Shown here piece by piece: positions 50,763-58,645 of a DNA stretch of 59,528 bases (positions are counted from its first letter, which is position 1; each line of letters starts with the position of its first letter). The stretch is from positions 1 through 59,528 of the forward strand of contig SCVA01000031.1 of NCBI GenBank assembly GCA_004297005.1, written 5' to 3'. The notes below the pieces were generated by a model that saw only the letters and a program-made list of their open reading frames with translations, did no database searches and had not been told where the DNA came from. Source of the DNA: Nevskiaceae bacterium. GTDB lineage: Bacteria > Pseudomonadota > Gammaproteobacteria > Nevskiales > Nevskiaceae. Made by a program: the position numbers and the translations under genes.

Positions 50763-53041
50763 TGAGTCAGAGCTGGCAGACCTACGACCGGCCGGAGTTG
50801 CTGGAGGCGGTCAGTACGCCGCTCTCCGGCGGTCGTCGCGAGGTGCTGCTGGCGGTGGATGGCGTGCATTGCGGCGCTTGCGTGCGCGGTGTCGAACGCG
50901 CCCTGGCCGGCGTCGCCAACGATGTGCGGGTGAACCTCGCCAGCCGCACTGTCGAGTTCGTGTTCAGCCCGCAGGTCGCGGCGCTGTCCGAGGCAGTCGA
51001 GCGCCTGGACCGTGCCGGCTACAAGCCGCAGGTACTGGCGCAGGATCAGGCCGTGCAGGCGGGCCAGCGCGAGCGCCGCGCTGCTCTCGCCCGCGTGGGC
51101 GTGGCGGTGATCTGCGCCATGCAGGTGATGATGCTGGCCTGGCCGGAATACTTCGACGTGATCGACCCCGGCGTCTCCCAGTTGCTGCGCTGGACGCAGT
51201 GGCTGCTGGCGACCCCGGCGGTGTTCTACAGCGGCTGGCCCTTTCTCGCCGCCGCCTGGCGCTCGCTGCGCGACCGCAGCCTCGGCATGGACGTGCCGGT
51301 GGCCGCGTCCATCCTCATCGCCTACTTCGCCAGCGCCTGGCGGGTGATGGCCGGCGAGGGCGCGCTCTACTTCGACGCCGCCACCATGTTCGTGATGCTG
51401 CTCGGCACCGGCCGCTATCTGGAAGGCCGCAGCCGCGCCTTGGCCGGCGAGCGTCTGCGCCTGCTCGCCGGCCGCCGCGCGCTCACCGCCGTGCGCCTCG
51501 AAGACGGTGTGCCGCAGAGCGTGCCGCTGATCGCGCTGCAACCGGGCGACGTGGTGCGCGTCGCCCCCGGCGAGGCGCTGCCCGCCGATGGCCAGTTGCT
51601 GGATGCCGCCGCCGATCTCGACGAAGCCCTGCTCAGCGGCGAGTCGCATCCGGTGCGGCATCTGCGCGACGAGCGCCTGCTCGCCGGCAGCCTCAACGTC
51701 GGCGCCCGCGCCATCGACCTGAAAGTGAGCAGCGCCGGCAACGCCACCCGTCTGGCGGCGATCACCCGTCTGTTGCAGGAAGCGCAGCGCGACAAGCCGC
51801 CGGCGCAACTGCTGGCCGACCGTATCGCCGGCCGCTTCGTGCTGGCGGTGCTGCTGCTGGCGCTGGCCGCCACCGCCTGGTGGTGGCCGCGCGACCCCGA
51901 GCAGGCGCTCAATGTGCTGCTGGCGGTACTGGTGGTGAGCTGCCCTTGCGCGCTGTCGCTGGCAATGCCGGCGGTGTATGCCGCCGCCAGCAGCCGGCTG
52001 GCAGCGGCCGGCGTGCTGCTGGCGCACCCCTCCGCGCTGGCGCGACTGCCGCATTTGAGCCACGCCCTGTTCGACAAGACCGGCACCCTCACCAATGCCA
52101 GTCTGCGCCTGGAGGCGGTGCGGCCGCTGGCCGAACTCGGCGACGCCGAGGTGCTGGCCATCGCCGCCGCCTTGGAGCAGCAACTGCAGCATCCGATCGC
52201 CCGCGCCCTGGTCGCCGCCGCCGGCCGGGTGACACCCGCCACCGAGGTGGAACTGGACCCGCTGGGTGGTGTGCTCGGCAAGGTGGCGGGACAACACTAT
52301 TGGCTGGGCGCGCCCGAGCGCCTGGGTCTGGATCGCGAGCGCTTGCCCCTGCTGGGCGACGAGGCGAATACCTGGGTGGCGCTGGCGCGCGAAGGCCAGG
52401 CGCTGGCCTTGTTCGGCCTGGCCGCGCAGCCGCGGCCGGAAGCCGCCGCCGCCCTCGCCGCGCTGCGGCAGGAGGGTGTGAGCCTGCAACTCGCCAGCGG
52501 TGACAGCGAGGCGGCGGTACGCCAGCTCGCGCAGGAGCTGGGCATAGACCAGGCGCAATGGCGGCAGACGCCGGAGCAGAAGCTCGCCAGCCTGCGCAAG
52601 CTGCAACAGCAAGGCGCGGTGGTGATGGCGGTGGGCGATGGCATCAACGACGCGCCGCTGCTGGCCGCCGCCGACATCGGCGTGGCCATGCCGGGCGGCG
52701 CTGCGCTGGCACAGGCACGCGCCGACGTGATCCTCACCGGTGACAGCCTCGCCGGCCTGCTGTTGCTACGGCAGGTGGCGACTCAGGCGGCGCTGCGCGT
52801 GCGCGAGAACCTCGGCTGGGCGTTTGCCTACAACCTGGTGATGCTGCCGCTGGCGTTTTCCGGCACGCTCACCCCCTGGCTGGCGGCGCTGGGCATGTCG
52901 ATTTCCTCCCTGCTGGTGGTCGCCAACGCCCTGCGCGTGGCGCCGCCGGCGCCGAAGCAAACTCCCGGGCGTATTCCGCCCGCCAACGAGGCGGCCGTTC
53001 CCGCGACCGGTATCGCATCATGCAAATCCTCTACCTGCTGA
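50762..53041 (+). CDS. ccoI: Copper-translocating P-type ATPase CcoI
   Basis: A 759-residue P1B-type ATPase that delivers copper for the CuB centre of cbb3 oxidase. In order: HMA domain with HCGAC (Cys37, Cys40), eight membrane segments, the actuator loop ending LLSGESHPV, the ion-site motif CPC (about 394-396), phosphorylation motif FDKTGTLT (about 438), QHPIARAL and GDGINDAPLLAAADIGVAM (about 626). The C terminus is a 30-residue non-membrane tail that overlaps ccoS by 22 bases. Gene order G-(H)-I-S supports CcoI rather than CopA. Confidence 0.96.
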   Translation: MSQSWQTYDRPELLEAVSTPLSGGRREVLLAVDGVHCGACVRGVERALAGVANDVRVNLASRTVEFVFSPQVAALSEAVERLDRAGYKPQVLAQDQAVQAGQRERRAALARVGVAVICAMQVMMLAWPEYFDVIDPGVSQLLRWTQWLLATPAVFYSGWPFLAAAWRSLRDRSLGMDVPVAASILIAYFASAWRVMAGEGALYFDAATMFVMLLGTGRYLEGRSRALAGERLRLLAGRRALTAVRLEDGVPQSVPLIALQPGDVVRVAPGEALPADGQLLDAAADLDEALLSGESHPVRHLRDERLLAGSLNVGARAIDLKVSSAGNATRLAAITRLLQEAQRDKPPAQLLADRIAGRFVLAVLLLALAATAWWWPRDPEQALNVLLAVLVVSCPCALSLAMPAVYAAASSRLAAAGVLLAHPSALARLPHLSHALFDKTGTLTNASLRLEAVRPLAELGDAEVLAIAAALEQQLQHPIARALVAAAGRVTPATEVELDPLGGVLGKVAGQHYWLGAPERLGLDRERLPLLGDEANTWVALAREGQALALFGLAAQPRPEAAAALAALRQEGVSLQLASGDSEAAVRQLAQELGIDQAQWRQTPEQKLASLRKLQQQGAVVMAVGDGINDAPLLAAADIGVAMPGGAALAQARADVILTGDSLAGLLLLRQVATQAALRVRENLGWAFAYNLVMLPLAFSGTLTPWLAALGMSISSLLVVANALRVAPPAPKQTPGRIPPANEAAVPATGIASCKSSTC

Positions 53042-53160
53042 TTCCGCTGGGTGTCGCCGTGGTCGCCTTCGCCGGTGCCCTGCTGGTCTGGGCGTTGTAC
53101 AGCGGCCAGTACGACTCGCTGGACCAGATTGGCAGTCGCATGCCCGACGACGAGCCCTAA
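53020..53160 (+). CDS. ccoS: cbb3 oxidase maturation protein CcoS
   Basis: A 46-residue membrane protein: MQILYLLIPLGVAVVAFAGALLVWAL forms one span, then YSGQYDSLDQIGSRMPDDEP. The QxDSLD...PDDE end is the family signature. CcoS is needed to load cofactors into CcoN. It begins 22 bases before the ccoI stop in another frame and closes the operon. Confidence 0.93.
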   Translation: MQILYLLIPLGVAVVAFAGALLVWALYSGQYDSLDQIGSRMPDDEP

Positions 53161-53248
53161 CGGGGCTCCCGGCCGTGGTGGCAACGGCCCGCTTTGCGGG
53201 AGGCGTTGGTGGGAGCACCCGCCGTGCGCTCCTGTTCCGCGCCGCAGA

Positions 53249-53262
53249 TTGATCTGCATCAA
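53249..53262 (+). promoter_or_regulatory. FNR/ANR box upstream of the DksA/TraR-type gene (perfect consensus)
   Basis: TTGAT-CTGC-ATCAA matches all ten conserved bases of the FNR site. Its centre is about 67 bases before the ATG at 53323 and about 90 bases after ccoS. Confidence 0.85.
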
Positions 53263-53322
53263 CGCAGACTGGCGCCCACTCGCCGAGCATCCTCCCAGCC
53301 CCAAAAACGCAAGGAGATCGCG

Positions 53323-53724
53323 ATGACCCCCAGCCCGGCGCCCGCCGCCAAGAGCAACCAGGCCGCTGCCCAGCACCTGCCCAAGGCCCGTGACGTGTTG
53401 CGCGGTCGTCGCGCGGAGCTGGCCGAGCGTCTGGTGCGCATCCAGCGTGACCGCCAGCGCCAGGAGCAACCGCTGTCGGCCGACTTCAGCGAGCAGGCCA
53501 CCGAGCGCGAAAACGACGAAGTACTGGATCGCCTCGCGGAGGCCACCGGACTTGAGCTGCGGCAGGTGAGCCACGCACTGGATCATCTCGATGCCGGCCT
53601 CTACGGCATCTGCGAGATCTGCGGCGAAGAGATTGCCGCCCCGCGCCTGGCCGCGCTGCCCGACGCCACCACCTGCCAGGACTGCGCCAACGAACGCAAG
53701 CCCGCCGGCCACGGCCGGGCCTAG
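53323..53724 (+). CDS. DksA/TraR-type zinc-finger protein
   Basis: A 133-residue protein with an Ala/Gln-rich N terminus, a coiled-coil part with RERENDEVLDRL-like heptads and a C4 zinc finger CEICGEEIAAPRLAALPDATTCQDC (Cys97, 100, 118, 121). AAGGAGA precedes the ATG. Proteins of this size and type are DksA paralogues; they may enter the RNA polymerase secondary channel. The acidic pair needed at the coil tip of true DksA cannot be assigned with certainty here. The perfect FNR box suggests low-oxygen induction. Confidence 0.82.
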   Translation: MTPSPAPAAKSNQAAAQHLPKARDVLRGRRAELAERLVRIQRDRQRQEQPLSADFSEQATERENDEVLDRLAEATGLELRQVSHALDHLDAGLYGICEICGEEIAAPRLAALPDATTCQDCANERKPAGHGRA

Positions 53725-53734
53725 TGAGCCAGCG

Positions 53735-54415
53735 ATGATGCCGCTGCCGGTGCATGAGCTGAGCATCCCGGCGATGCTGCTGGCGGGCTTGGCCATGAGC
53801 CCGCATTGCGCCCTGATGTGCGGCCCGGCGCAGACCCTGCAACTGCGGGGCGCCCCGGCCGGCCTGAGCCCGCTGGCCTGGCTGCATCTGGGGCGCGTGC
53901 TTGGCTATGCGCTGATGGGTGCCGCCGCCGGCTTTGTCGGCGCGCAGTTGATGCTCTGGCTGCCGGCGCGCGAATTCAGCGGTTGGCTGCAAGCCCTGGC
54001 CGGTGCCGTGCTGGTGCTCATTGGGGTTTCCTACCTGCGGCGGCCGGTGGCGGACTGCCACGGTCATCACCTGCTGCGTCGTCTGTCGGGCGATGCCCCC
54101 AGTCCACGGCGCCTGCTGGCGCGCGGGTTGGTGTGGTCGCTGATGCCCTGCGCCCTGCTTTACGGCCTGTTGTTTCTCGCCACCGCCGGCGGTGGCGCCC
54201 TGAGTGGCGCCCTGCTGATGGCCGCTTTCGGCGTTGGCACCGTGCCGTTGCTCGCCGGTGGCGGCCAGGCACTGCAAGGCCTGCTGCAGGCGCCGACGCT
54301 GCGGCGCCTCACCGCCGTGCTGCTGGTCAGCCTGGGTGCCGCCTCGCTCGGTGCCGTGCTGGCGCCGCAACACTTCGCCCCCTGGTGCCTGCCGGCGCAG
54401 GCGATGGAGCCCTAG
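53735..54415 (+). CDS. TauE/SafE-like membrane protein of the cco region
   Basis: A 226-residue protein with about six hydrophobic segments. The early motif [14 protein letters not shown] (His and two Cys in the first span), the middle DCHGHH and the late [19 protein letters not shown] are typical of the sulfite exporter TauE/SafE-like proteins found next to ccoS, which have been linked to copper supply for cbb3 oxidase. The start is the ATG at 53735 (or the ATG next to it). It begins 10 bases after the zinc-finger gene, so the two may share the FNR box. The end overlaps the intI stop on the other strand by 3 bases. Confidence 0.82.
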   Translation: MMPLPVHELSIPAMLLAGLAMSPHCALMCGPAQTLQLRGAPAGLSPLAWLHLGRVLGYALMGAAAGFVGAQLMLWLPAREFSGWLQALAGAVLVLIGVSYLRRPVADCHGHHLLRRLSGDAPSPRRLLARGLVWSLMPCALLYGLLFLATAGGGALSGALLMAAFGVGTVPLLAGGGQALQGLLQAPTLRRLTAVLLVSLGAASLGAVLAPQHFAPWCLPAQAMEP

Positions 54416-55446
54416 AAGGCGAGAAGTTGTTGGCCCGAGCCCCGACGACCCTGCCGCCACACACGGTCCAGCGGACTGATCACGCCGCGCCCGCTGCGAT
54501 TCAGCACATGGGTGTAGATCATGGTGGTGCTGACGTCGCTATGCCCGAGCAGCTCCTGCACTGTGCGGATGTCGTAGCCCGACTCCAGCAGATGGGTAGC
54601 AAACGAATGACGGAGTACGTGCGGCGAAACCGGCCGGGTGATGCCGGCCTTCTGGGCAGCGCGACGAATCAGTTTCTGAATCACCGACTCATCGAGATGA
54701 TGGCGGCGAATCTCGCCGCTCTCCGGATCGGCCGATAAGCCGGCCGCCACGAAGACGTACTGCCAAATCCATTCCCGGGCCGCATTCGGATACTTGCGAG
54801 CCAGCGCGCCCGGCAGGTAAACGCTGCCCACCCCAGACAGGACGTCCCGGTCGAACAACTGCCTGCGTTCATCCAGATGCTGTCGCAGAGGCAGCAGCAG
54901 CGATTGAGGCAGGACCGTGACACGATCCTTGCCGCCCTTGCCATGCCGCACTGAAAGTTGCTTGCGCTCCAGATCGAAGTCCTGCACGCGAAGGCGCAAA
55001 CCCTCCATCAAGCGCAGACCCGTCCCGTACAGAAGGCGAACTAGCAGCGCCGAGGGCCGATCATCGCCCAGGTTCTGCAGCAGGCATTGCACCTCCGACA
55101 TGCCCAGCACGACCGGTAGGCGCTCTGGCTACTTGGCTCGGGTCACGCCGTCGAGCCAGGGTAGATCGACTCCGAGAATCTCCCGGTACAAAAACAGCAC
55201 TGCGGCCAAAGCCAGGTTCTGGGTTGCCGCAGCGACCTTTGATTCGACCGCCAGCGCGGTCAGAAAAGCCTCGACTTCCGGCGCGCCCATGTCACGTGGA
55301 TGCCGCTTGCCGTGGAAAAGGATGAAGCGTTTAATCCAGTGCAAATAAGACTGTTCGGTGCGGAGGCTGTAGTGCTTGGCCCGCATGCGGAGCCGAACCT
55401 GATCCAACAACTTGGGAGTCTTGGCCGTGTCCACCCTCTGTTCCAT
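54412..55446 (-). pseudogene. intI: Integron integrase, interrupted by one in-frame TAG
   Basis: A tyrosine recombinase of 344 codons whose frame is intact except for TAG at codon 106 (55129-55131), between WLDGVTRAK and [12 protein letters not shown]. The catalytic residues are Arg145 (YGTGLRLME), His276 and Arg279 (SPHVLRHSF), His302 ([10 protein letters not shown]) and Tyr311 (MIYTHVLNR), one off the IntI1 positions. The IntI-specific insert is present: [19 protein letters not shown]...[11 protein letters not shown]. The ATG at 55446 has GGAGGG upstream. The rest is undamaged, so the stop looks recent; suppression or a sequencing error is possible. Without read-through only an N-terminal 105-residue piece would be made. 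Confidence 0.92.
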
Positions 55447-55582
55447 GTTTCATCCCTCCTCAACTGCGAATCTTCTGTGGATTCAGCATGTTGAAATTTC
55501 CCATTCCAGATTATACGGACGCGCCGCCAGATTAGACGGCGATCCGTGTTCCAGTTAATTGGCGTTAGAGCTAAAGGACCAC
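55447..55582. promoter_or_regulatory. attI region with divergent promoter signals
   Basis: The gap between intI and the first cassette. TATAAT on the minus strand (55515-55510) is a good -10 for intI with no clear -35. On the plus strand, TTGAAA (55491-55496) is a possible -35 for the cassettes, but the nearest -10-like hexamer (TTATAC, 55511) is 14 bases away, which is too close. The recombination point is probably at GTTAGAG (55564-55570), because the first cassette follows. I see no LexA box. Confidence 0.6.
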
Positions 55583-56407
55583 ATGGCAGAGCAGTCGGAC
55601 TTGGATGTAAACGGCGCCGAGGTCGTGGTTAGACGGCTGTTCTGGGTGCTGCCCCTAGGAGCTTGTGTCACCCTCGTGGTACTTGTTCTGTACATCGTTA
55701 AGTTTCATGCAGGTTTATCTGACGATCAGGATACGTGGGGACAATTCGGCGACTATGTCGGGGGACTTTTAAACCCCATATTTGGATTCATATCGGTAAT
55801 CGCACTACTGTCAACGCTGCTCATACAAGTTCGCGAGCTTCGACTATCGACCCGAGAGTTGCGTAACTCTTCGGACGCACTTAAATCTCAGCACGCGGTG
55901 ATGGCTCGCCAGAACTTCGAGTCGACTTTCTTTCAGTTGCTCCGCCTACATAACGACATTGTCCTGTCTATTGATCTGCGGCAGAGCGGAACAACAACGG
56001 TAGCAGGGCGAGATTGCTTTAATCAGTTCACGAAGGTTCTTTATGCCAACATGAACAAGCACGGCGCGCTCACCGATGCGTCAAAGTTGGAAGTGGCGTA
56101 CGAGGAATTCTATAGGCGCTATGAAAGTGATCTTGGTCACTATTTTAGACTGCTCTATAACCTAGTTAAATTTGTGCACCATAGTGATGTTGAAAACAAG
56201 AAGTTCTATACAAACTTGGTCAGGGCGCAACTTTCCAGCGGCGAATTGAACGTGCTTTTTGTCAATTGCCTAAGCAGCAAGGGGAGAGATAGGTTTAAGC
56301 CGCTCGTAGAAACTTATGCTCTGCTGAAAACACTTCCAGACACCCCTTTTGGTTGCAGTATGGCGCTTCGCGAACAGTACTCGCCGGCTGCGTTTGGAGG
56401 CGAATGA
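55583..56407 (+). CDS. Cassette 1: putative phage abortive-infection protein (PutAbiC-like)
   Basis: A 274-residue protein: two membrane segments near the N terminus (about residues 20-44, GACVTLVVLVLYIVKF, and 60-85, LLNPIFGFISVIALLSTLLIQ), a helical stretch (RELRLSTRELRNSSDALKSQ), and then a cytoplasmic domain with FESTFFQLLRLHNDIV, YRRYESDLGHYFRLLYNLVKFV and the end NVLFVNCLSSKGRDRFKPLVE. This is the layout of the putative phage abortive infection family (PF16872-type). Start: ATG 55583 after AAAGGA. The anti-phage role of the family rests mainly on similarity. It is the first cassette, where expression from the integron promoter would be strongest. Confidence 0.78.
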   Translation: MAEQSDLDVNGAEVVVRRLFWVLPLGACVTLVVLVLYIVKFHAGLSDDQDTWGQFGDYVGGLLNPIFGFISVIALLSTLLIQVRELRLSTRELRNSSDALKSQHAVMARQNFESTFFQLLRLHNDIVLSIDLRQSGTTTVAGRDCFNQFTKVLYANMNKHGALTDASKLEVAYEEFYRRYESDLGHYFRLLYNLVKFVHHSDVENKKFYTNLVRAQLSSGELNVLFVNCLSSKGRDRFKPLVETYALLKTLPDTPFGCSMALREQYSPAAFGGE

Positions 56408-56413
56408 ACAAAG

Positions 56414-56480
56414 CTCTAACTAGCGCTTCAAGCCGACGTGCCCGCCTTTGGCGGCCACGCGGCTTAAGCTGGCGTTATGC
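56414..56480 (+). repeat. attC1
   Basis: 67 bases. Left end CTCTAAC, right end GTTATGC. Inner arms GCTTCAAGCC (56425-56434) and GGCTTAAGC (56461-56469) pair with one extra C, the extrahelical base that sets orientation. The central part is CGACGTGCCCGCCTTTGGCGGCCACGC, which can fold itself. Confidence 0.88.
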
Positions 56481-56501
56481 CTCGAAGATAAGGTTCGCTA
56501 T

Positions 56502-57008
56502 ATGTCAGTAGAAGGGAACATTCCCGACCCGCCACCAGCTATGGCTGCGTCTGGGCAGGTAGAGAGGCACGGTGAAAGTGACCTTGTCTTGGCAAGTCCA
56601 CTCGCAGAGTTGCCGATAGCAAGAACTATTTCAGGATTGGCGACTACGCACTCGCGATCGATGGGAGGCGAAGTAACCGCAGCATTGATTGCAGGCGCAA
56701 CAAGTCAAATTGCGCAAGAGCTTTCATCTACAAAAGCTGCTCATGCCCAAACGTTGCAAAAGCTTGAGGCGGCGCAGGAGAAGCTTAGTGCGGCAAACAC
56801 GAAGAATGCTGTTCTGCAAGAGCGAATTGACAACGACAAAAGCGCAAGGCATCTGCGCAACTTCGCAATATTTGCAGGAACAACGTTGATCGGAGTGGCT
56901 GTTAGTCTCGGAAATCAGCAGCCTACTTACGCAGTTGCGTCTGGCATCGGCGGGCTTTTGTTGGTGATGCTGGGTTGGTTTTCCTTTCCGAATCGGGGAA
57001 AGTCATGA
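56502..57008 (+). CDS. Cassette 2, gene a: coiled-coil membrane protein, unknown
   Basis: A 168-residue protein I do not recognise. A Pro/Ala-rich N-terminal third is followed by a coiled coil (about residues 75-120, SSTKAAHAQTLQKLEAAQEKLSAANTKNAVLQER) and two hydrophobic segments at the end (FAIFAGTTLIGVAVSLG; AVASGIGGLLLVMLGWFSF). It would sit in the membrane with the coil in the cytoplasm. Start: ATG 56502, 21 bases after attC1; upstream codons lie in attC. It overlaps the next gene by ATGA. Confidence 0.75.
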   Translation: MSVEGNIPDPPPAMAASGQVERHGESDLVLASPLAELPIARTISGLATTHSRSMGGEVTAALIAGATSQIAQELSSTKAAHAQTLQKLEAAQEKLSAANTKNAVLQERIDNDKSARHLRNFAIFAGTTLIGVAVSLGNQQPTYAVASGIGGLLLVMLGWFSFPNRGKS

Positions 57009-57418
57009 TATTCCCAGATGTTAAGGAACTATCTGTAGTAAAAATATTTCATCGAGGACTTCCAAATCAGGAGTCAATAGCCATTTCCGTCGAGGAAGAC
57101 ACGAATCTAGGGCAGTACGGAATTTTAGTTGGGCTGTATCAGGGCGGCGGTCTGGCCACCCCATTTGTGGATCATCTCTTTTGGTTTGGCGACGGCTGGG
57201 TCAGGAAGGGCGACTGGCTATTTGTTCATACCGGTCCAGGAAGCCCTTCAACAACGCCTACTACAGACGGAAACGGAACGATCTTCTCAATTTATTGGGG
57301 GAAGCGACAAACCATATTCGCAAATACCAATATTGTTCCTGTCTTATTCCGGTTGGACGCTGTGAACGTTCTATCGCCACCCCAAAACGAGTTGCAGCTT
57401 GATAGTCCGCAGGCATAA
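57005..57418 (+). CDS. Cassette 2, gene b: unknown 137-residue protein
   Basis: A soluble protein without signal peptide. It has a beta-rich look (SVVKIFHRGLPNQESIAISV; YGILVGLYQGGGLATPFVDHLFWFGDGWV; IFSIYWGKRQTIF), with many aromatic residues. I find no known family. It is coupled by ATGA to the membrane protein before it with no attC between them, so both were captured as one cassette and may work as a pair. Its stop codon overlaps attC2. Confidence 0.72.
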   Translation: MIFPDVKELSVVKIFHRGLPNQESIAISVEEDTNLGQYGILVGLYQGGGLATPFVDHLFWFGDGWVRKGDWLFVHTGPGSPSTTPTTDGNGTIFSIYWGKRQTIFANTNIVPVLFRLDAVNVLSPPQNELQLDSPQA

Positions 57419-57481
57419 CAAGTGCTTCCAGTGCGACGTCCTCGCCTTCGGCTCGGCCGCGCCTGAAGCACGGCGTTGGAA
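57413..57481 (+). repeat. attC2
   Basis: 69 bases. Left end GCATAAC, right end GTTGGAA (last base off consensus). Inner arms GTGCTTCCA (57422-57430) and TGAAGCAC (57464-57471) pair with one extra base. Confidence 0.85.
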
Positions 57482-57490
57482 GGCACACAT

Positions 57491-58063
57491 ATGACCTGTA
57501 TTGATTGGTCGGAGTTGATAAGGAACTACGCAACTGCGATCGGTATCGTCGTCGGAGGCGGCTGGGCATTCTGGAAGTGGGGCTATTCAGAGTGGGCAGG
57601 AGCAAAAAAGAATCGCGCCTCCCTAGACGGCCAGCTTTCATGTAGCTCGGTTCCGCTCCCGGGCTCCGCTGCTTTGGTCACAGTCCAAGCTCACTGGTGT
57701 AACAGAGGTTCCTTCCCCGTACCGATTGATCCAAAGGAGACAAAAGTTCTGGTCTTCAAACTACCCACTCAACTCCAAGAAGGCCCGTTTGAGCCTTCGT
57801 CTGGCTTTGGTCCTCCGCTGTTTGATCAACGTCCATTTTCCAGCTACGACGAATTCGAGCTTGAACCGAAGACAGAAAGCTCTCTAAGAGCACACTTCGT
57901 GCTTGAATCTGATTGCACTTACTTCTTCCGGTGGGAGCTTCAGAAGCAGGATGATGGAAAGGCCAGTCACGTATTCACTTGGAGCAAGGAAATCGTCTGG
58001 CAGGTGCCTTCCAACAGGGCGCTCCAGCCGACCGGCCCCGCCTCCGGCGGGTCCAGCGGCTGA
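57491..58063 (+). CDS. Cassette 3: unknown protein with N-terminal membrane anchor
   Basis: A 190-residue protein: membrane-like segment at about residues 13-31 (YATAIGIVVGGGWAFWKWGY), then a beta-rich domain (LVTVQAHWCNRGSFPVPIDPKETKVLVFKL; CTYFFRWELQ). The last 16 residues, NRALQPTGPASGGSSG, are encoded inside attC3. I do not recognise the family; single-span proteins with such a domain are frequent in cassette arrays. Start: ATG 57491 after GGAAGG. Confidence 0.72.
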   Translation: MTCIDWSELIRNYATAIGIVVGGGWAFWKWGYSEWAGAKKNRASLDGQLSCSSVPLPGSAALVTVQAHWCNRGSFPVPIDPKETKVLVFKLPTQLQEGPFEPSSGFGPPLFDQRPFSSYDEFELEPKTESSLRAHFVLESDCTYFFRWELQKQDDGKASHVFTWSKEIVWQVPSNRALQPTGPASGGSSG

Positions 58064-58078
58064 GCTTGGGCGTTGGGC
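58009..58078 (+). repeat. attC3
   Basis: 70 bases. Left end TTCCAAC, right end GTTGGGC (perfect GTTRRRY). Inner arms GCTCCAGCCG and CGGCTGAGC pair with one extra C. It overlaps the 3' end of the preceding gene by 55 bases. Confidence 0.88.
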
Positions 58079-58090
58079 GCAGGAGCAACC

Positions 58091-58561
58091 TTGAGGGCAA
58101 TCTTTGTGCGACTTCTATTTCTTTTGGCCTCTCTGGCATCTCCATCCTTTGCGCAAGGCCCCACTATTTCGCTTTTGCCGCGCGAGATTTGTCAAAAAGA
58201 CGACTTTGGAAATAACGTTGTTTGGCCCCGTGACGTAAAGGACACCAGAGACTGCTTGCTGTTTGCTGAAGGGGCGAATGTTTACAGCGTGATGCTAAAC
58301 AGCGTTTTGACATCAGTCTATTTAGAGTCAGAACAGGACACGGAAGGACCAGATACCGAATCCTCTGTTGGGTCTTCGCAAGAAAATGTCTTTCTGACGT
58401 CAGATAAAGCTACGAAGATCGTCCTGAAAGCGACTGTAAAAGGCACCACATGCCGGCCGGATTCAGAGTCCTGCTGCGGTGACAGCTACGAGGGCACATT
58501 AACTATTTCAAACCCTGTCGGTCGAACAGTTGTTCCAATTGAGTACTACAGAGGTGGATAG
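58091..58561 (+). CDS. Cassette 4: secreted Cys-containing protein, unknown
   Basis: A 156-residue protein with a clear signal peptide when started at the TTG at 58091 (MRAIFVRLLFLLASLASPSFA, stated only up to the cleavage site), which has GGAG 5 bases before it. The mature part is acidic, with Cys in EICQKDD, DCLLFAEG, TTCRPDSESCCGDS; the last cluster has three Cys within nine residues. It would be periplasmic or secreted with disulfides. No family recognised. No ATG fits, and the codons before 58091 lie in attC3. Confidence 0.7.
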   Translation: MRAIFVRLLFLLASLASPSFAQGPTISLLPREICQKDDFGNNVVWPRDVKDTRDCLLFAEGANVYSVMLNSVLTSVYLESEQDTEGPDTESSVGSSQENVFLTSDKATKIVLKATVKGTTCRPDSESCCGDSYEGTLTISNPVGRTVVPIEYYRGG

Positions 58562-58567
58562 CCGTGT

Positions 58568-58625
58568 GCCCAACCCGGCACTGCAGCCGAACCGCGCAAA
58601 CAACGCGCGGTCGGCTGAGTTAGTT
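58568..58625 (+). repeat. attC4
   Basis: 58 bases. Left end GCCCAAC (perfect RYYYAAC), right end GTTAGTT. Inner arms CTGCAGCCGA and TCGGCTGAG pair with one extra G; the centre ACCGCGCAAACAACGCGCGG also folds. Confidence 0.85.
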
Positions 58626-58645
58626 CGTTCGGCCTCAAGAAAAGA

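Noticed and set aside
55491..55516. Cassette promoter Pc (TTGAAA with TTATAC)
   Set aside because: The 14-base spacing is too short for a sigma-70 promoter; kept only as a weak note in the attI entry.
55447..55582. LexA box at the intI promoter
   Set aside because: No CTG-N10-CAG arrangement is present, so SOS control of intI is not supported here.
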